From: JAAYVZ01 sp035384965
GTDB lineage: Bacteria > Acidobacteriota > Thermoanaerobaculia > Thermoanaerobaculales > Thermoanaerobaculaceae
Reading direction: 5' to 3'
DNA length: 64,000 bases
NCBI GenBank assembly: GCA_035384965.1
Contig: DAOOJE010000003.1
Coordinates: 62,001 to 126,000, forward strand
Below are positions 33,961-41,906 of this stretch, one piece after another. The stretch's first letter is position 1. Each line of letters starts with the position of its first letter. Both the position numbers and the translations under genes were made by a program. Under the pieces are notes generated by a model. It was given only the letters and a program-made list of their open reading frames with translations, made no database searches and had not been told where the DNA came from.

Positions 33961-35310
33961 TCACTTGCCATGCGCCGGGATGCCGAGCGTTCGCAGGCGA
34001 TCGTACAGGGTGCGGCGGGCAATCCCCAGGATCGCGGCGGCTTCGGTGACGTTGCCGCCTGTCCGCCGCAACACCCGTTCGATGTGGAGCCGCTCGACCT
34101 CGCGCAATGAAAGAGCATCCTCGGGCTGGCCGGAGGGCGTGTGAGCCCGCGAGCCCAGCCCGAGGTCCTCCGCCCGGAGGCGCTCGCCGCGCTGCAGGAT
34201 CATGGCGCGCTCGATCACGTTGGCGAGCTCGCGGATGTTCCCGGGCCAGTGATACGCCTGCAAGGCTCGCACAGCGTCGGCGTCGATGCGCACACCCAGC
34301 TTGCCCATGCGCGCCGCGATGCCGCGCAGGATCGAATCGGCCAGGAGCGGGATGTCCTCTTTCCTCTCGCGCAGCGCCGGGATGCGGAGGGTCAGCGTGC
34401 TCACCCGGTAATAGAGATCGTCGCGAAACCTCCGCGTCCTCACCAGCTCTTCGAGATCGAGGTTGGTGCTGGCGAGAAGGCGGATGTCGACCTGCCGGTC
34501 GACGACCGCTCCGAGGCGGCGGAAGCTCTTCTCCTCCAGAGCCTTCAGCAGCTTCGGCTGGATCGCCATGTCCATGTCGCCGATCTCGTCGAGGAACACG
34601 ATGCCGCGGTGCCCGACCTCCAGAAGGCCCTGCTTGGGGGTCACGGCACCGGTGAACGCCCCGCGCTCGTAGCCGAACAGCTCCGATTCCAGCAGCTCGC
34701 GCGAGAGACCGGCGCAGTTGACGTTGACGAAGGCCTCGTCGGCGCGTGGGCCGTTTGCGTGCAGCCAGCGGGCGAGCACCCCCTTGCCGGAGCCGGTCTC
34801 GCCGAGGATTAGGACCGGGCTGTCCCACTCGAGCATCCTCCGTGCCTGTTGCTCGAGCTCGCGTATGAGGTTGCTCTCGCCCAAAAAGGGATCCGGCACT
34901 CCGGGCCGCTCGCGAGCTGCCAGGGCCTGACTGCGCCTGAGCTGGTGTTGCCTGGCGAGGCGCTGCACGAGCACGAGCAACGTCTTGGCATCGACCGGCT
35001 TGGTCAGGAACTGCTCGGCGCCTTCCTTGATCGCGCGGACCGCGAGGTCGATGGAGCCGTGGGCAGTGAGAATGACGAACGGCGTGTCCTCGCTCAGGCG
35101 CTTTACGTCCGGGAGGAAGTCGAGCGAGGTCCCGTCGGGCAGGCTGTAGTCGGCGATCACGACCTCATGGTCGCCTGGCCGGAAGCTCGCACGAGCCTGG
35201 CGGCACGTCTCGGCCTCGTCCACCAGGATCCCGTTGGCGCGCAGGAAGGCGCTCAGCCCGTGCCGGACCGCCTGATCGTCCTCGACGAGAAGCACCCGAG
35301 GGTTAGCCAC
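33961..35310 (-). CDS. NtrC-family sigma-54-dependent response regulator
   Basis: 449 aa. Receiver domain 4-115 with phospho-acceptor D54 (VIADYSLPDG) and K104 (TKP). AAA+ domain about 142-370 with Walker A GETGSGKG at 170-177, the sigma-54 contact loop GAFTGA at 217-222 and Walker B FLDEIGDM. A C-terminal Fis-type helix-turn-helix (GGNVTEAAAILGIARRTLYDRL) binds DNA. The GTG start overlaps the kinase stop by eight bases. All functional motifs are intact. The likely target is the porin operon just downstream, whose promoter resembles a sigma-54 site. Confidence 0.95.
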   Translation of the reverse strand: MANPRVLLVEDDQAVRHGLSAFLRANGILVDEAETCRQARASFRPGDHEVVIADYSLPDGTSLDFLPDVKRLSEDTPFVILTAHGSIDLAVRAIKEGAEQFLTKPVDAKTLLVLVQRLARQHQLRRSQALAARERPGVPDPFLGESNLIRELEQQARRMLEWDSPVLILGETGSGKGVLARWLHANGPRADEAFVNVNCAGLSRELLESELFGYERGAFTGAVTPKQGLLEVGHRGIVFLDEIGDMDMAIQPKLLKALEEKSFRRLGAVVDRQVDIRLLASTNLDLEELVRTRRFRDDLYYRVSTLTLRIPALRERKEDIPLLADSILRGIAARMGKLGVRIDADAVRALQAYHWPGNIRELANVIERAMILQRGERLRAEDLGLGSRAHTPSGQPEDALSLREVERLHIERVLRRTGGNVTEAAAILGIARRTLYDRLRTLGIPAHGK

Positions 35311-36784
35311 GGTCCCCCTCGGAAGGCGTCCCGGGCGGGCCAGAAAGAGGCATGCGCAGCGTCACGACGGCGCCTCCGCCCGGCCTGTTGCCGGCATCCA
35401 CCGTGCCGCCGTGCTCGTCCACGACGCGGTGGACGATGGACAGGCCCAGGCCCGTGCCCCCTTCCCGACGCGTGAAGAACGGCTCGAACGCTCTCGAGAG
35501 CGCCTCCTGATCGAAGCCGGGTCCCTCGTCCTCGACCGCGAAGACCGCCCACCGGCCTCCGCTGCCGCTGGCCGCACGGCACGAGACCGTGACCGTGCTG
35601 CCCGGTGGCGCATGGAACAGCGCATTCTCGAGCAGGTTGCGGAAAACCTGGTGCATGCGGATGGCGTGCACCCCGAGAACCAGGTTGTCGTCCTCGAGAT
35701 CGATGCGCACCGTGCACCCGCGCTCCGCGGCGAGCGACTCGCAGGAGCGAGCCGCCTCCACGATGAGCGGCCGCACGAGGCACGGCTCCGTGCGCAGCGT
35801 GCGCGGCTCGCCGTAGTCGCGCAGGTCGTTCATCAGGTTGAGGATGCGCTGGCAGCTCTCGCGCAACGCCTGGATGAACGGCCGCACGCGCGGCTCCTCG
35901 CCGAACGTTGCTTCCAGCGCGTCGAGGTTGACGGTGATGCCGAAGACCGGGTTGCGCATCTCGTGCACCACGCCGCCGACGAGCGCCCGCAGCGACTCCT
36001 CGGCCCGCCGCCTTTCGGTGATGTCCGTGCAGAGTCCGGCAATGCGTGCCGGCCTGCCCTCGGCGGTCCAGCGCACCGCCTTGCCGGCATCAAACAGCCA
36101 CAACCACTCGCCGGTTCCAGTGAGGACGCGATACTCCGCCTGGAAGCGCGGCTGGTGGCCTTCGAGGTGCAGACGGATTGCCTGCACGACTCCGGGGCGG
36201 TCGTCCGGGTGGATTCGTTCGAGGCCAGCCTCCAGCGTCGGCTCGACCGCTCCCGGGGCGAGGTCGAGCATCTCGAACCAGCGCGGGCTGCGGTAGACGA
36301 CGCCGCGCAAGAGATCCCAGTCCCAGAGACCCTGCTGCGTGCCCTCGAGTGCGTGGGCGAGTCTCTCCTCGCTTTCGCGCAGGGCGGCCTGGGTTTCCGC
36401 GAGGGCGGTGGTATCGCGGGAGACGCCGGCGATGCGGTGGATCCGGCCCCACTTGTTGCGCACCGGTGTGAGGATCGTCTGGAAGGAGCGCGTCCCGCCG
36501 GCAACCCGCAGCTGTTCCTCGAACATGAGGGGACGTTCCTCCGCCAGCACGCTCTCGAAGTGGGCGCGCATCACCGCTGCGGTCTCCGGCGGCAGGCAGG
36601 ATTCCGGCGGCGCTCCGACGAGTTCGGGCGGGAGAAACTCCGAGGCGGGCTGGAGCGGCGGGTTGATCGTCTCGAAGCTCAGCGTGCCGTCTTCTGCCAC
36701 GCCGATGACGTAGATCCAGTCGTGAAGGTTCGGAAAAAGGCCCTCGTAGGAGGGTGGGAACGAAAGAGAGCCGCCTTGCACCAC
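35303..36784 (-). CDS. PAS-domain histidine kinase
   Basis: 493 aa from GTG at 36784. Two PAS-type domains lie at about 10-125 and 135-250, the second ending with a PAC-like GRPARIAGLCTDITERRRAEESL. A HisKA region has H274 in HEMRNP. The HATPase domain shows the N-box LLENALFHA, G1 DEGPGFD and G2 GGTGLGLSIV. No membrane segment is seen, so it is a cytoplasmic sensor. A longer start (36874) is possible, but TTGACA-N16-TATCCT at 36790-36817 puts the transcription start at this GTG. It overlaps its response regulator gene. Confidence 0.9.
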   Translation of the reverse strand: MVQGGSLSFPPSYEGLFPNLHDWIYVIGVAEDGTLSFETINPPLQPASEFLPPELVGAPPESCLPPETAAVMRAHFESVLAEERPLMFEEQLRVAGGTRSFQTILTPVRNKWGRIHRIAGVSRDTTALAETQAALRESEERLAHALEGTQQGLWDWDLLRGVVYRSPRWFEMLDLAPGAVEPTLEAGLERIHPDDRPGVVQAIRLHLEGHQPRFQAEYRVLTGTGEWLWLFDAGKAVRWTAEGRPARIAGLCTDITERRRAEESLRALVGGVVHEMRNPVFGITVNLDALEATFGEEPRVRPFIQALRESCQRILNLMNDLRDYGEPRTLRTEPCLVRPLIVEAARSCESLAAERGCTVRIDLEDDNLVLGVHAIRMHQVFRNLLENALFHAPPGSTVTVSCRAASGSGGRWAVFAVEDEGPGFDQEALSRAFEPFFTRREGGTGLGLSIVHRVVDEHGGTVDAGNRPGGGAVVTLRMPLSGPPGTPSEGDRG

Positions 36785-36789
36785 CGGTG

Positions 36790-36817
36790 AGGATAGGCGT
36801 GCCAGCCCCGGTGTCAA
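36790..36817 (-). promoter_or_regulatory. Sigma-70 promoter giving a leaderless kinase transcript
   Basis: TTGACA (36817-36812), a 16-base spacer and TATCCT (36795-36790) on the minus strand. The expected transcription start coincides with the GTG codons at 36784 and 36781. No Shine-Dalgarno is present. Confidence 0.65.
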
Positions 36818-36929
36818 GGACAGTGCCTGCAGGTCAGCCCTCGCACCCTGCCCGGACGTGTCGCGTCGCCGCAAGAACGAGCGGGGCCGAAGCCCCGCCC
36901 GTGTGCGTGTCGCGACGGCTCGGAGTTGG

Positions 36930-37427
36930 CTACGCGCTGCGCTCCTGGACGAGGAGCTTGCGGGTGTAGGGGATGAGACCGCCGGCGTCGACGATCGCCT
37001 GGCGCGCCTTGGGCAGCGGCACCACGGGGTGGCTCCTGCCCTTGGTCACGTTCTTGACTTCGACAGGGGTGATCTCCAGCTCATCGCCCTCCTCGGCCTC
37101 GATGCTCGGGCAGATCACGGTCTTCAGCCCGACGTTGATCGAGTTCTGCAGGAAGATGCGGGCGAAGTTGCGCGCCACCACCACGAGGCCGGGGGTCGCC
37201 AGGCAGCTCGCCGCCTGCTCGCGGCTCGAGCCGCAGCCGAAGTTCTTGCCGCCGATAATGATCGAGCCCACCGGCAGCTCCTTGTTCCTGATCTTCGCGT
37301 TGAACTCCTTGAAGTCCGCAAAGGCGTACTGCGGGGTCTCGGAGGGCAGCACCGTCGCCATGAACCGGCCCGGGTAAATGGTGTCGGTGGAGACGTCGTC
37401 GCCGATCTTGAACACGACCTTGGCCAT
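36930..37427 (-). CDS. leuD: 3-isopropylmalate dehydratase-like small subunit
   Basis: 165 aa, the short LeuD type found in archaea and many bacteria. FKIGDDVSTDTIYPGRFM opens the swivel domain, and FGCGSSREQAA holds the conserved Ser-Arg pair. The specificity loop after Pro-Gly-Arg reads FMATVLPSET rather than a familiar isopropylmalate or homoaconitate version. AAAGGTGG precedes the ATG. The large subunit ends two bases upstream. No leuA or leuB is in the window, so the substrate may be isopropylmalate or another 2-alkylmalate; the symbol is by family only. Confidence 0.85.
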   Translation of the reverse strand: MAKVVFKIGDDVSTDTIYPGRFMATVLPSETPQYAFADFKEFNAKIRNKELPVGSIIIGGKNFGCGSSREQAASCLATPGLVVVARNFARIFLQNSINVGLKTVICPSIEAEEGDELEITPVEVKNVTKGRSHPVVPLPKARQAIVDAGGLIPYTRKLLVQERSA

Positions 37428-37428
37428 G

Positions 37429-38718
37429 TCACACCACCTTTCTGGGATCGGAAATCACGCCCGTGAGGGCCGACGCGGCGGCCACCGCCGGCGAGCACAG
37501 GTAGACGTCGGCGTTGGGGTTGCCCATCCGCCCCTTGAAGTTGCGGTTGGTGGTCGAAAGCGCGACCTCGCCGTCTCCGAGCGCCCCCTGGTGCACGCCC
37601 AGGCAGCACCCGCAGCCGGGGTTGACGATCACCGCGCCCGCGTCTACGAGCGTTTCGAGCACGCCCGCCTTCATCGCCCGCTTGTAGATCCGCCAGGTCG
37701 CCGGGAAGACCAGCATGCGGGTGCCGGCGGCGACCTTCTTGCCCTTGAGGATCGCGGCGGCGGTCTCGAGGTCGTCGAGGCGGCCGTTGGTGCAGGAGCC
37801 GATCACGATCTGGTTGACGCGAGTGCCGGCCACGGCGTCCACCGGCTTGACGTTGTCCACGGTGTGCGGGCAGGCAATTTGGGGCGCCAGCGCCGCGGCG
37901 TCGATCTCGATGACCTGGTCGTACACCGCGTCGGCGTCCGGCGTGACGAGGTCGACCGGGTCGGAGACGCCAGCTTCCTCGCGCAGGTAGCGCACGGTTT
38001 CCTCGTCGGCGGGAACGATGCCGGAGGTGGCGCCGGCCTCCACGGTCATGTTGCAGATGACAAGGCGGCCCGAGGTGGACATGCGCCTGATGGCGTCGCC
38101 GTGGAACTCGATGACCTTGAAGTTGGCGCCCTCGGCCGTGAGCGTGCCGATGAGATGGAGAATGAGGTCCTTGGGTCCCACGCCGGGTGCGAAGTCGCCG
38201 TTGACCACGACCTTGATCGTGCCTGGCACCTCGACGTTGAGCACGCGGCCGAGCGCCCATACGGACGCCATTTCGGTGGCACCGATGCCGAACGAGAACG
38301 CACCCAGCGCCCCGTGGCTGGTGGTGTGGGAGTCGGTGCCGACCACCACGTAGCCGGGGCGGATGTAGCCGTTTTCGGGCAGGATTTGGTGGCAGATGCC
38401 GCCCTCGTCGCCGCGCACGTCGTGGAAGTTGGGGATCGCTTGCCTGGCCACGAACTCCCGGATCTTCTTCTGGTTGGTGGCGGTCTTGGAGGACTCGGCG
38501 GGGACGCGGTGGTCGAAGATGATGACGATCTTCGAGGGGTCCCAGACCTTCACTTCGAGGCCGGTGCCTTCGAACACCTCCGTGAACTGGTTGATGACGA
38601 GGGCGGCGTTTTCGTGGGACATCGCCACGTCGACACGCGGTTCGACGACCTCGCCGGCCTTGACCGTCCCCAGCCCGCTGGCTCGGGCCAGGATCTTTTC
38701 CGCAACCGTCATGCCCAT
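37429..38718 (-). CDS. leuC: 3-isopropylmalate dehydratase-like large subunit
   Basis: 429 aa, the LeuC2/homoaconitase-type length. The [4Fe-4S] ligands are Cys in GSCTNGRLDD and the pair in NPGCGCCLG. GTDSHTTSHGALGAFSFGIG and the HDVRGDEGGICHQ loop are conserved aconitase features. The start has AAGGAG seven bases upstream. Together with the small subunit it should form the hydro-lyase that isomerises 2- and 3-isopropylmalate, or a related hydroxy acid. Neighbours (coaBC, sdh) give no further clue to substrate. Confidence 0.88.
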   Translation of the reverse strand: MGMTVAEKILARASGLGTVKAGEVVEPRVDVAMSHENAALVINQFTEVFEGTGLEVKVWDPSKIVIIFDHRVPAESSKTATNQKKIREFVARQAIPNFHDVRGDEGGICHQILPENGYIRPGYVVVGTDSHTTSHGALGAFSFGIGATEMASVWALGRVLNVEVPGTIKVVVNGDFAPGVGPKDLILHLIGTLTAEGANFKVIEFHGDAIRRMSTSGRLVICNMTVEAGATSGIVPADEETVRYLREEAGVSDPVDLVTPDADAVYDQVIEIDAAALAPQIACPHTVDNVKPVDAVAGTRVNQIVIGSCTNGRLDDLETAAAILKGKKVAAGTRMLVFPATWRIYKRAMKAGVLETLVDAGAVIVNPGCGCCLGVHQGALGDGEVALSTTNRNFKGRMGNPNADVYLCSPAVAAASALTGVISDPRKVV

Positions 38719-38931
38719 GCTGTCACTCCTTCGGGCGCCGGCTCGGCGGCTGGCGCGCCGTGTGCTCGCTCGCCCTCACCGGGCGTGTGTCCGCGGATTC
38801 TAGAGCCAGGCCACGAGGGTGGCAAGGTCGCGCCTTCCGGCGCAGTGGCGCGCGGCCGCCGCTGCGCGCCGGGTCGGGCCGACTGGCGCGGCGGCCGGGT
38901 GGCGGGGACCTGACCGCGCGCAGTCGGGGGG

Positions 38932-40128
38932 TCAGCGCAGGTGGTCCACCACGCGCTCGACGAGGCGCCGCGCCACCTCCGCCTTGTCCATGGTGGGCCA
39001 GCGTTCGAGCCCGTCCGCGGTGACGAGCAGCACCGTGTTGCGGTCGCCGCCGAACGTACCCTTTTCGGGCGAGACATCGTTGGCCACGATCCAGTCGCAG
39101 CCCTTGCGATAACGCTTGGCGCGCGCGTTGGCCTCGAGGTCCGCCGTCTCGGCGGCGAACCCCACGACGAGCCGCGGGCGCCGCTCGCCGGCGGACGATA
39201 GCGTCGCCAGGATGTCGGGGTTCTCGACCAGGGCAATGTCCGGCGCGCTGCCTCCGTCCTTCTTGTGCTTGTGAGCCGCAACCTCCGCCGGCCGCCAGTC
39301 GGCCACCGCGGCCGCGCACACCGCGACATCGACCGGCAGCGCCGCCTCGCACGCCGCGAGCATGTCGCGCGCCGTCTCGACGTGCACGGTGCGCAGGCCG
39401 GACGGGTCCGGCAGCGCGACCGGCCCGCTCACCAGCGTCACCTCGGCGCCAGCCTCGGCAAGCGCCGCCGCCACGGCGTGCCCTTGCTTGCCCGAGGAGC
39501 GGTTGCCGATGAAGCGGACAGGGTCGATCGGCTCGAACGTCGGTCCCGAGGTCACGAGCGCCCGCACCCCGGCGAGCGGCCTGGCGGGCACGAGGAACGT
39601 CTCGATGGCCGCGACGATTTCCGCCACCTCCGCCATGCGCCCGGCACCGCTCTCCTTGCACGCCATGGGACCGAAACCGGGCCCCACCTGCCGTACCCCG
39701 CGCTCCCGCAACGTCGCCATGTTGGCTTGCGTGACCGGCTTCTCCCACATCACCACGTTCATGGCCGGAGCCACGAGCACCGGCCGGTCGGTGGCGAGCA
39801 GCAGTGTCGAGGCCAGGTCGTCGGCGATGCCGTGCGCCATCTTGGCGAGCAGGTTGGCGGTGGCGGGGGCGACCACCACGAGGTCGGGGTCGCGAGCGAG
39901 CCGGATGTGCCCGAGCTCGCCATCGGGTGTGAGCGCCCACAGGTCGGTGGCAACCCGGTTCTCGGACAGCGCCGCCACCGCAAGCGGCGTCACGAGGTGG
40001 GTCGCGCCCTCGGTCATGACAGTGCGCACCTCCACTCCGCGCTCGCGCAGCCGGCGGATGAGGTCGAGCGACTTGTAGGCGGCGATGCCGCCCGAGATGA
40101 CGAGCAGGATGCGCTTGCCTTCGAGCAC
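38932..40128 (-). CDS. coaBC: CoaBC phosphopantothenoylcysteine synthetase/decarboxylase
   Basis: 398 aa. The N-terminal flavin decarboxylase domain (CoaC, about 1-185) shows ISGGIAAYK, VVAPATANLLAKMAHGIADDL, PAMNVVMWEKP and GPMACKESGAGRM. The C-terminal synthetase (CoaB, about 190-398) has VTSGPTFEPIDPVRFIGNRSSGKQG and the Lys-rich KHKKDG. The fusion makes 4'-phosphopantetheine from phosphopantothenate and cysteine in coenzyme A synthesis. Start is GTG after GGAGGA. It follows sdhB after 96 bases. Confidence 0.95.
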   Translation of the reverse strand: MLEGKRILLVISGGIAAYKSLDLIRRLRERGVEVRTVMTEGATHLVTPLAVAALSENRVATDLWALTPDGELGHIRLARDPDLVVVAPATANLLAKMAHGIADDLASTLLLATDRPVLVAPAMNVVMWEKPVTQANMATLRERGVRQVGPGFGPMACKESGAGRMAEVAEIVAAIETFLVPARPLAGVRALVTSGPTFEPIDPVRFIGNRSSGKQGHAVAAALAEAGAEVTLVSGPVALPDPSGLRTVHVETARDMLAACEAALPVDVAVCAAAVADWRPAEVAAHKHKKDGGSAPDIALVENPDILATLSSAGERRPRLVVGFAAETADLEANARAKRYRKGCDWIVANDVSPEKGTFGGDRNTVLLVTADGLERWPTMDKAEVARRLVERVVDHLR

Positions 40129-40224
40129 CTCTCCTCCGTGGCCAGCAGACGTCGCGAATACGAGGCGAGCCGCGCTGTCGCCCTCCGCCCCCGCCGGCAG
40201 GCGGGAAGGCTTGCTCCTCGGCGG

Positions 40225-41046
40225 TCAGACGGTCGGCTTGGGCGCCTCCGGGATACCTTCGCGCCGCTTCGGGTTGGCAGGCTTTTCCACGAGCTTCGAC
40301 GGGCACTTCGCGCGTCGCAGCCCGAAGTAGTCCAGGACCATCTGCCGCTTGAGGAGCTGGATCGCCTTGGCCGGGTCGACGCCCTTGGGGCACACCCGCG
40401 AGCACTCGCCGGCGTAGTGGCAGCGCCAGGGGCCGCGCTCGCCGGCGACGGCCTCCTCGCGCACGCCGAAGCCGCCGTCGCGGCTGTCAGCGTTGTAGCG
40501 CTGCACCTGCGCGAGCGGCATCGGCCCCGCGTACGTCGGGTCGGTGGCCATCGTCGGGCACGCCGCCATGCAGCAGGCGCACTTGATGCAGTACGAGAAC
40601 TGCAGGTACTGCTCGAGGTCATGGACCGACTGGTAGTACTCCCCGGTCGGGCCTTCCTGCTCGCCTCCATCCTCGCGCACGAGGTAAGGGTGCAGCTCCT
40701 GGTGCGTCCTGATCATCGGCATCAGGTCCGGCACCAGGTCGCGAATGATGTCGAAGTTGGGCAGCGGGGCGAGGACCAGCTGGTCGGTGCCGAGATCCGA
40801 GATCTGCGTGTTGCACGCCAGGCGAGCCATGCCGTTGATGAGCATCCCGCACGACCCGCACACGCCCATGCGGCAGGAGGCGCGCCAGACGAGATCGGGG
40901 GCGAGCGTCTCCTTGATCCGCCAGAGCCCCTCCAGAACCGTGAGCCCGGGGGTGTAGTCGATCGTGTACGTCTCGTAGTGAGGGGCGGCGTCCCGGTTGG
41001 GATCGTACCGCCGAATGCGATACGTGACCTTGGTCATCTCGCTCAT
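40225..41046 (-). CDS. sdhB: Succinate dehydrogenase iron-sulfur subunit
   Basis: 273 aa. The plant-type [2Fe-2S] ligands lie in CRMGVCGSCGM and the following C of LACN. The [4Fe-4S] set is CIKCACCMAACP and the [3Fe-4S] set CHYAGECSRVCPKGVDP, where Cys replaces nothing essential. This is the electron wire between the flavoprotein and the membrane quinone site of complex II. It is the last gene of an A-C-D-B operon and begins ten bases after sdhD. The Pro/Lys-rich C-terminus is typical of longer bacterial versions. Confidence 0.96.
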   Translation of the reverse strand: MSEMTKVTYRIRRYDPNRDAAPHYETYTIDYTPGLTVLEGLWRIKETLAPDLVWRASCRMGVCGSCGMLINGMARLACNTQISDLGTDQLVLAPLPNFDIIRDLVPDLMPMIRTHQELHPYLVREDGGEQEGPTGEYYQSVHDLEQYLQFSYCIKCACCMAACPTMATDPTYAGPMPLAQVQRYNADSRDGGFGVREEAVAGERGPWRCHYAGECSRVCPKGVDPAKAIQLLKRQMVLDYFGLRRAKCPSKLVEKPANPKRREGIPEAPKPTV

Positions 41047-41056
41047 GTCCGCCCCC

Positions 41057-41443
41057 TCACAGCTTTCTCGCCAGCAGGTGCGCGGCGACTGCCGCCCAGC
41101 TCCCCAGGGCGAACAGCCCTAGCCCGACCACCACCGCCAGCGCGGTCACGGTCCTCGCAAGCCAGCGCGGCGGGTTCGCCTCGCGCACGATGTTGGTGAA
41201 GCCGTACAGCCCGTGGAACAGCGCCGCCCCCAGCAGCAGGACGTAGATCACAGGCATCGTCACGGCCTTGCCGCGTGCCACCACGTTCTCCCAGTCGATC
41301 GGGGCCTTCCCGACCACGGGGTTGAGGACGCGCAACGGCACGAGCCCCTCGAGGTGCATCGTCACCATGTGCAGGCCGAGCAAGACGAGGATGATCAGCC
41401 CGGCCACGATGTGCCATGCCCACAGCTTCTGATCTCGAATCAT
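41057..41443 (-). CDS. sdhD: Succinate dehydrogenase membrane anchor, second subunit
   Basis: 128 aa, three membrane helices. The first helix has LWAWHIVAGLIILVLLGLHMVTMH with several His residues suitable for heme b ligation. The loop KAPIDWENVV precedes helix two (VIYVLLLGAALFHGLYGFTNIV), where H and R lie near the expected quinone pocket. Location between sdhC and sdhB and the length fit a membrane anchor of complex II. Sequence similarity in this family is low, so the D assignment rests on order and topology. Confidence 0.8.
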   Translation of the reverse strand: MIRDQKLWAWHIVAGLIILVLLGLHMVTMHLEGLVPLRVLNPVVGKAPIDWENVVARGKAVTMPVIYVLLLGAALFHGLYGFTNIVREANPPRWLARTVTALAVVVGLGLFALGSWAAVAAHLLARKL

Positions 41444-41452
41444 GGCCGCCTC

Positions 41453-41896
41453 CTAGTGAGCCTGCAGCACGTAAAAGTCGTACCCGCCGGCAGCCACGAG
41501 CAACGCCGCCAGCACGAGCACGATCACGGCCAGCGGTCGTTGCACGTTGACCGACGTGCGGTAGGGAAAGACAGGCTCGATCGGTTCGCCGACCGCGAAC
41601 CCGAGTTCCAGCAGCGCCAGACGGATGCCGTTGAGCGCGTGGAACGCGAACGCCACGAACACCAGGTACTCGCCGAGCGAGAAGAGCGGCCCGGTGACCG
41701 CGTCCATCGCGGCCTTCCACTGGTCGGCGCCGAGCGCTCGCGACGATGTCACCACGATGTGCAGGAGGAAGTAGGCCAAAAGCCCGAGGCCGGTGATGCG
41801 GTGCAGCGCGTAGAGGTAGCGCTCCAGCCCCCAGCGCCCGCCGCCGAGCCAGCCCCACAGGCCCAATCGGTTTGGATGGTGCTTGCTGTCGCTCAT
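41453..41896 (-). CDS. sdhC: Succinate dehydrogenase cytochrome b subunit
   Basis: 147 aa, three membrane helices. LYALHRITGLGLLAYFLLHIVVTS carries the typical SdhC 'H-R-x-T/S-G' start and a second His as heme ligand candidate. FVAFAFHALNGIRLALLELG on helix two is the other conserved segment. It anchors the catalytic subunits and helps form the ubiquinone or menaquinone site. The gene starts ten bases after sdhA and stops nine before sdhD. Confidence 0.88.
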   Translation of the reverse strand: MSDSKHHPNRLGLWGWLGGGRWGLERYLYALHRITGLGLLAYFLLHIVVTSSRALGADQWKAAMDAVTGPLFSLGEYLVFVAFAFHALNGIRLALLELGFAVGEPIEPVFPYRTSVNVQRPLAVIVLVLAALLVAAGGYDFYVLQAH

Positions 41897-41906
41897 CGTG
41901 CCCCCC

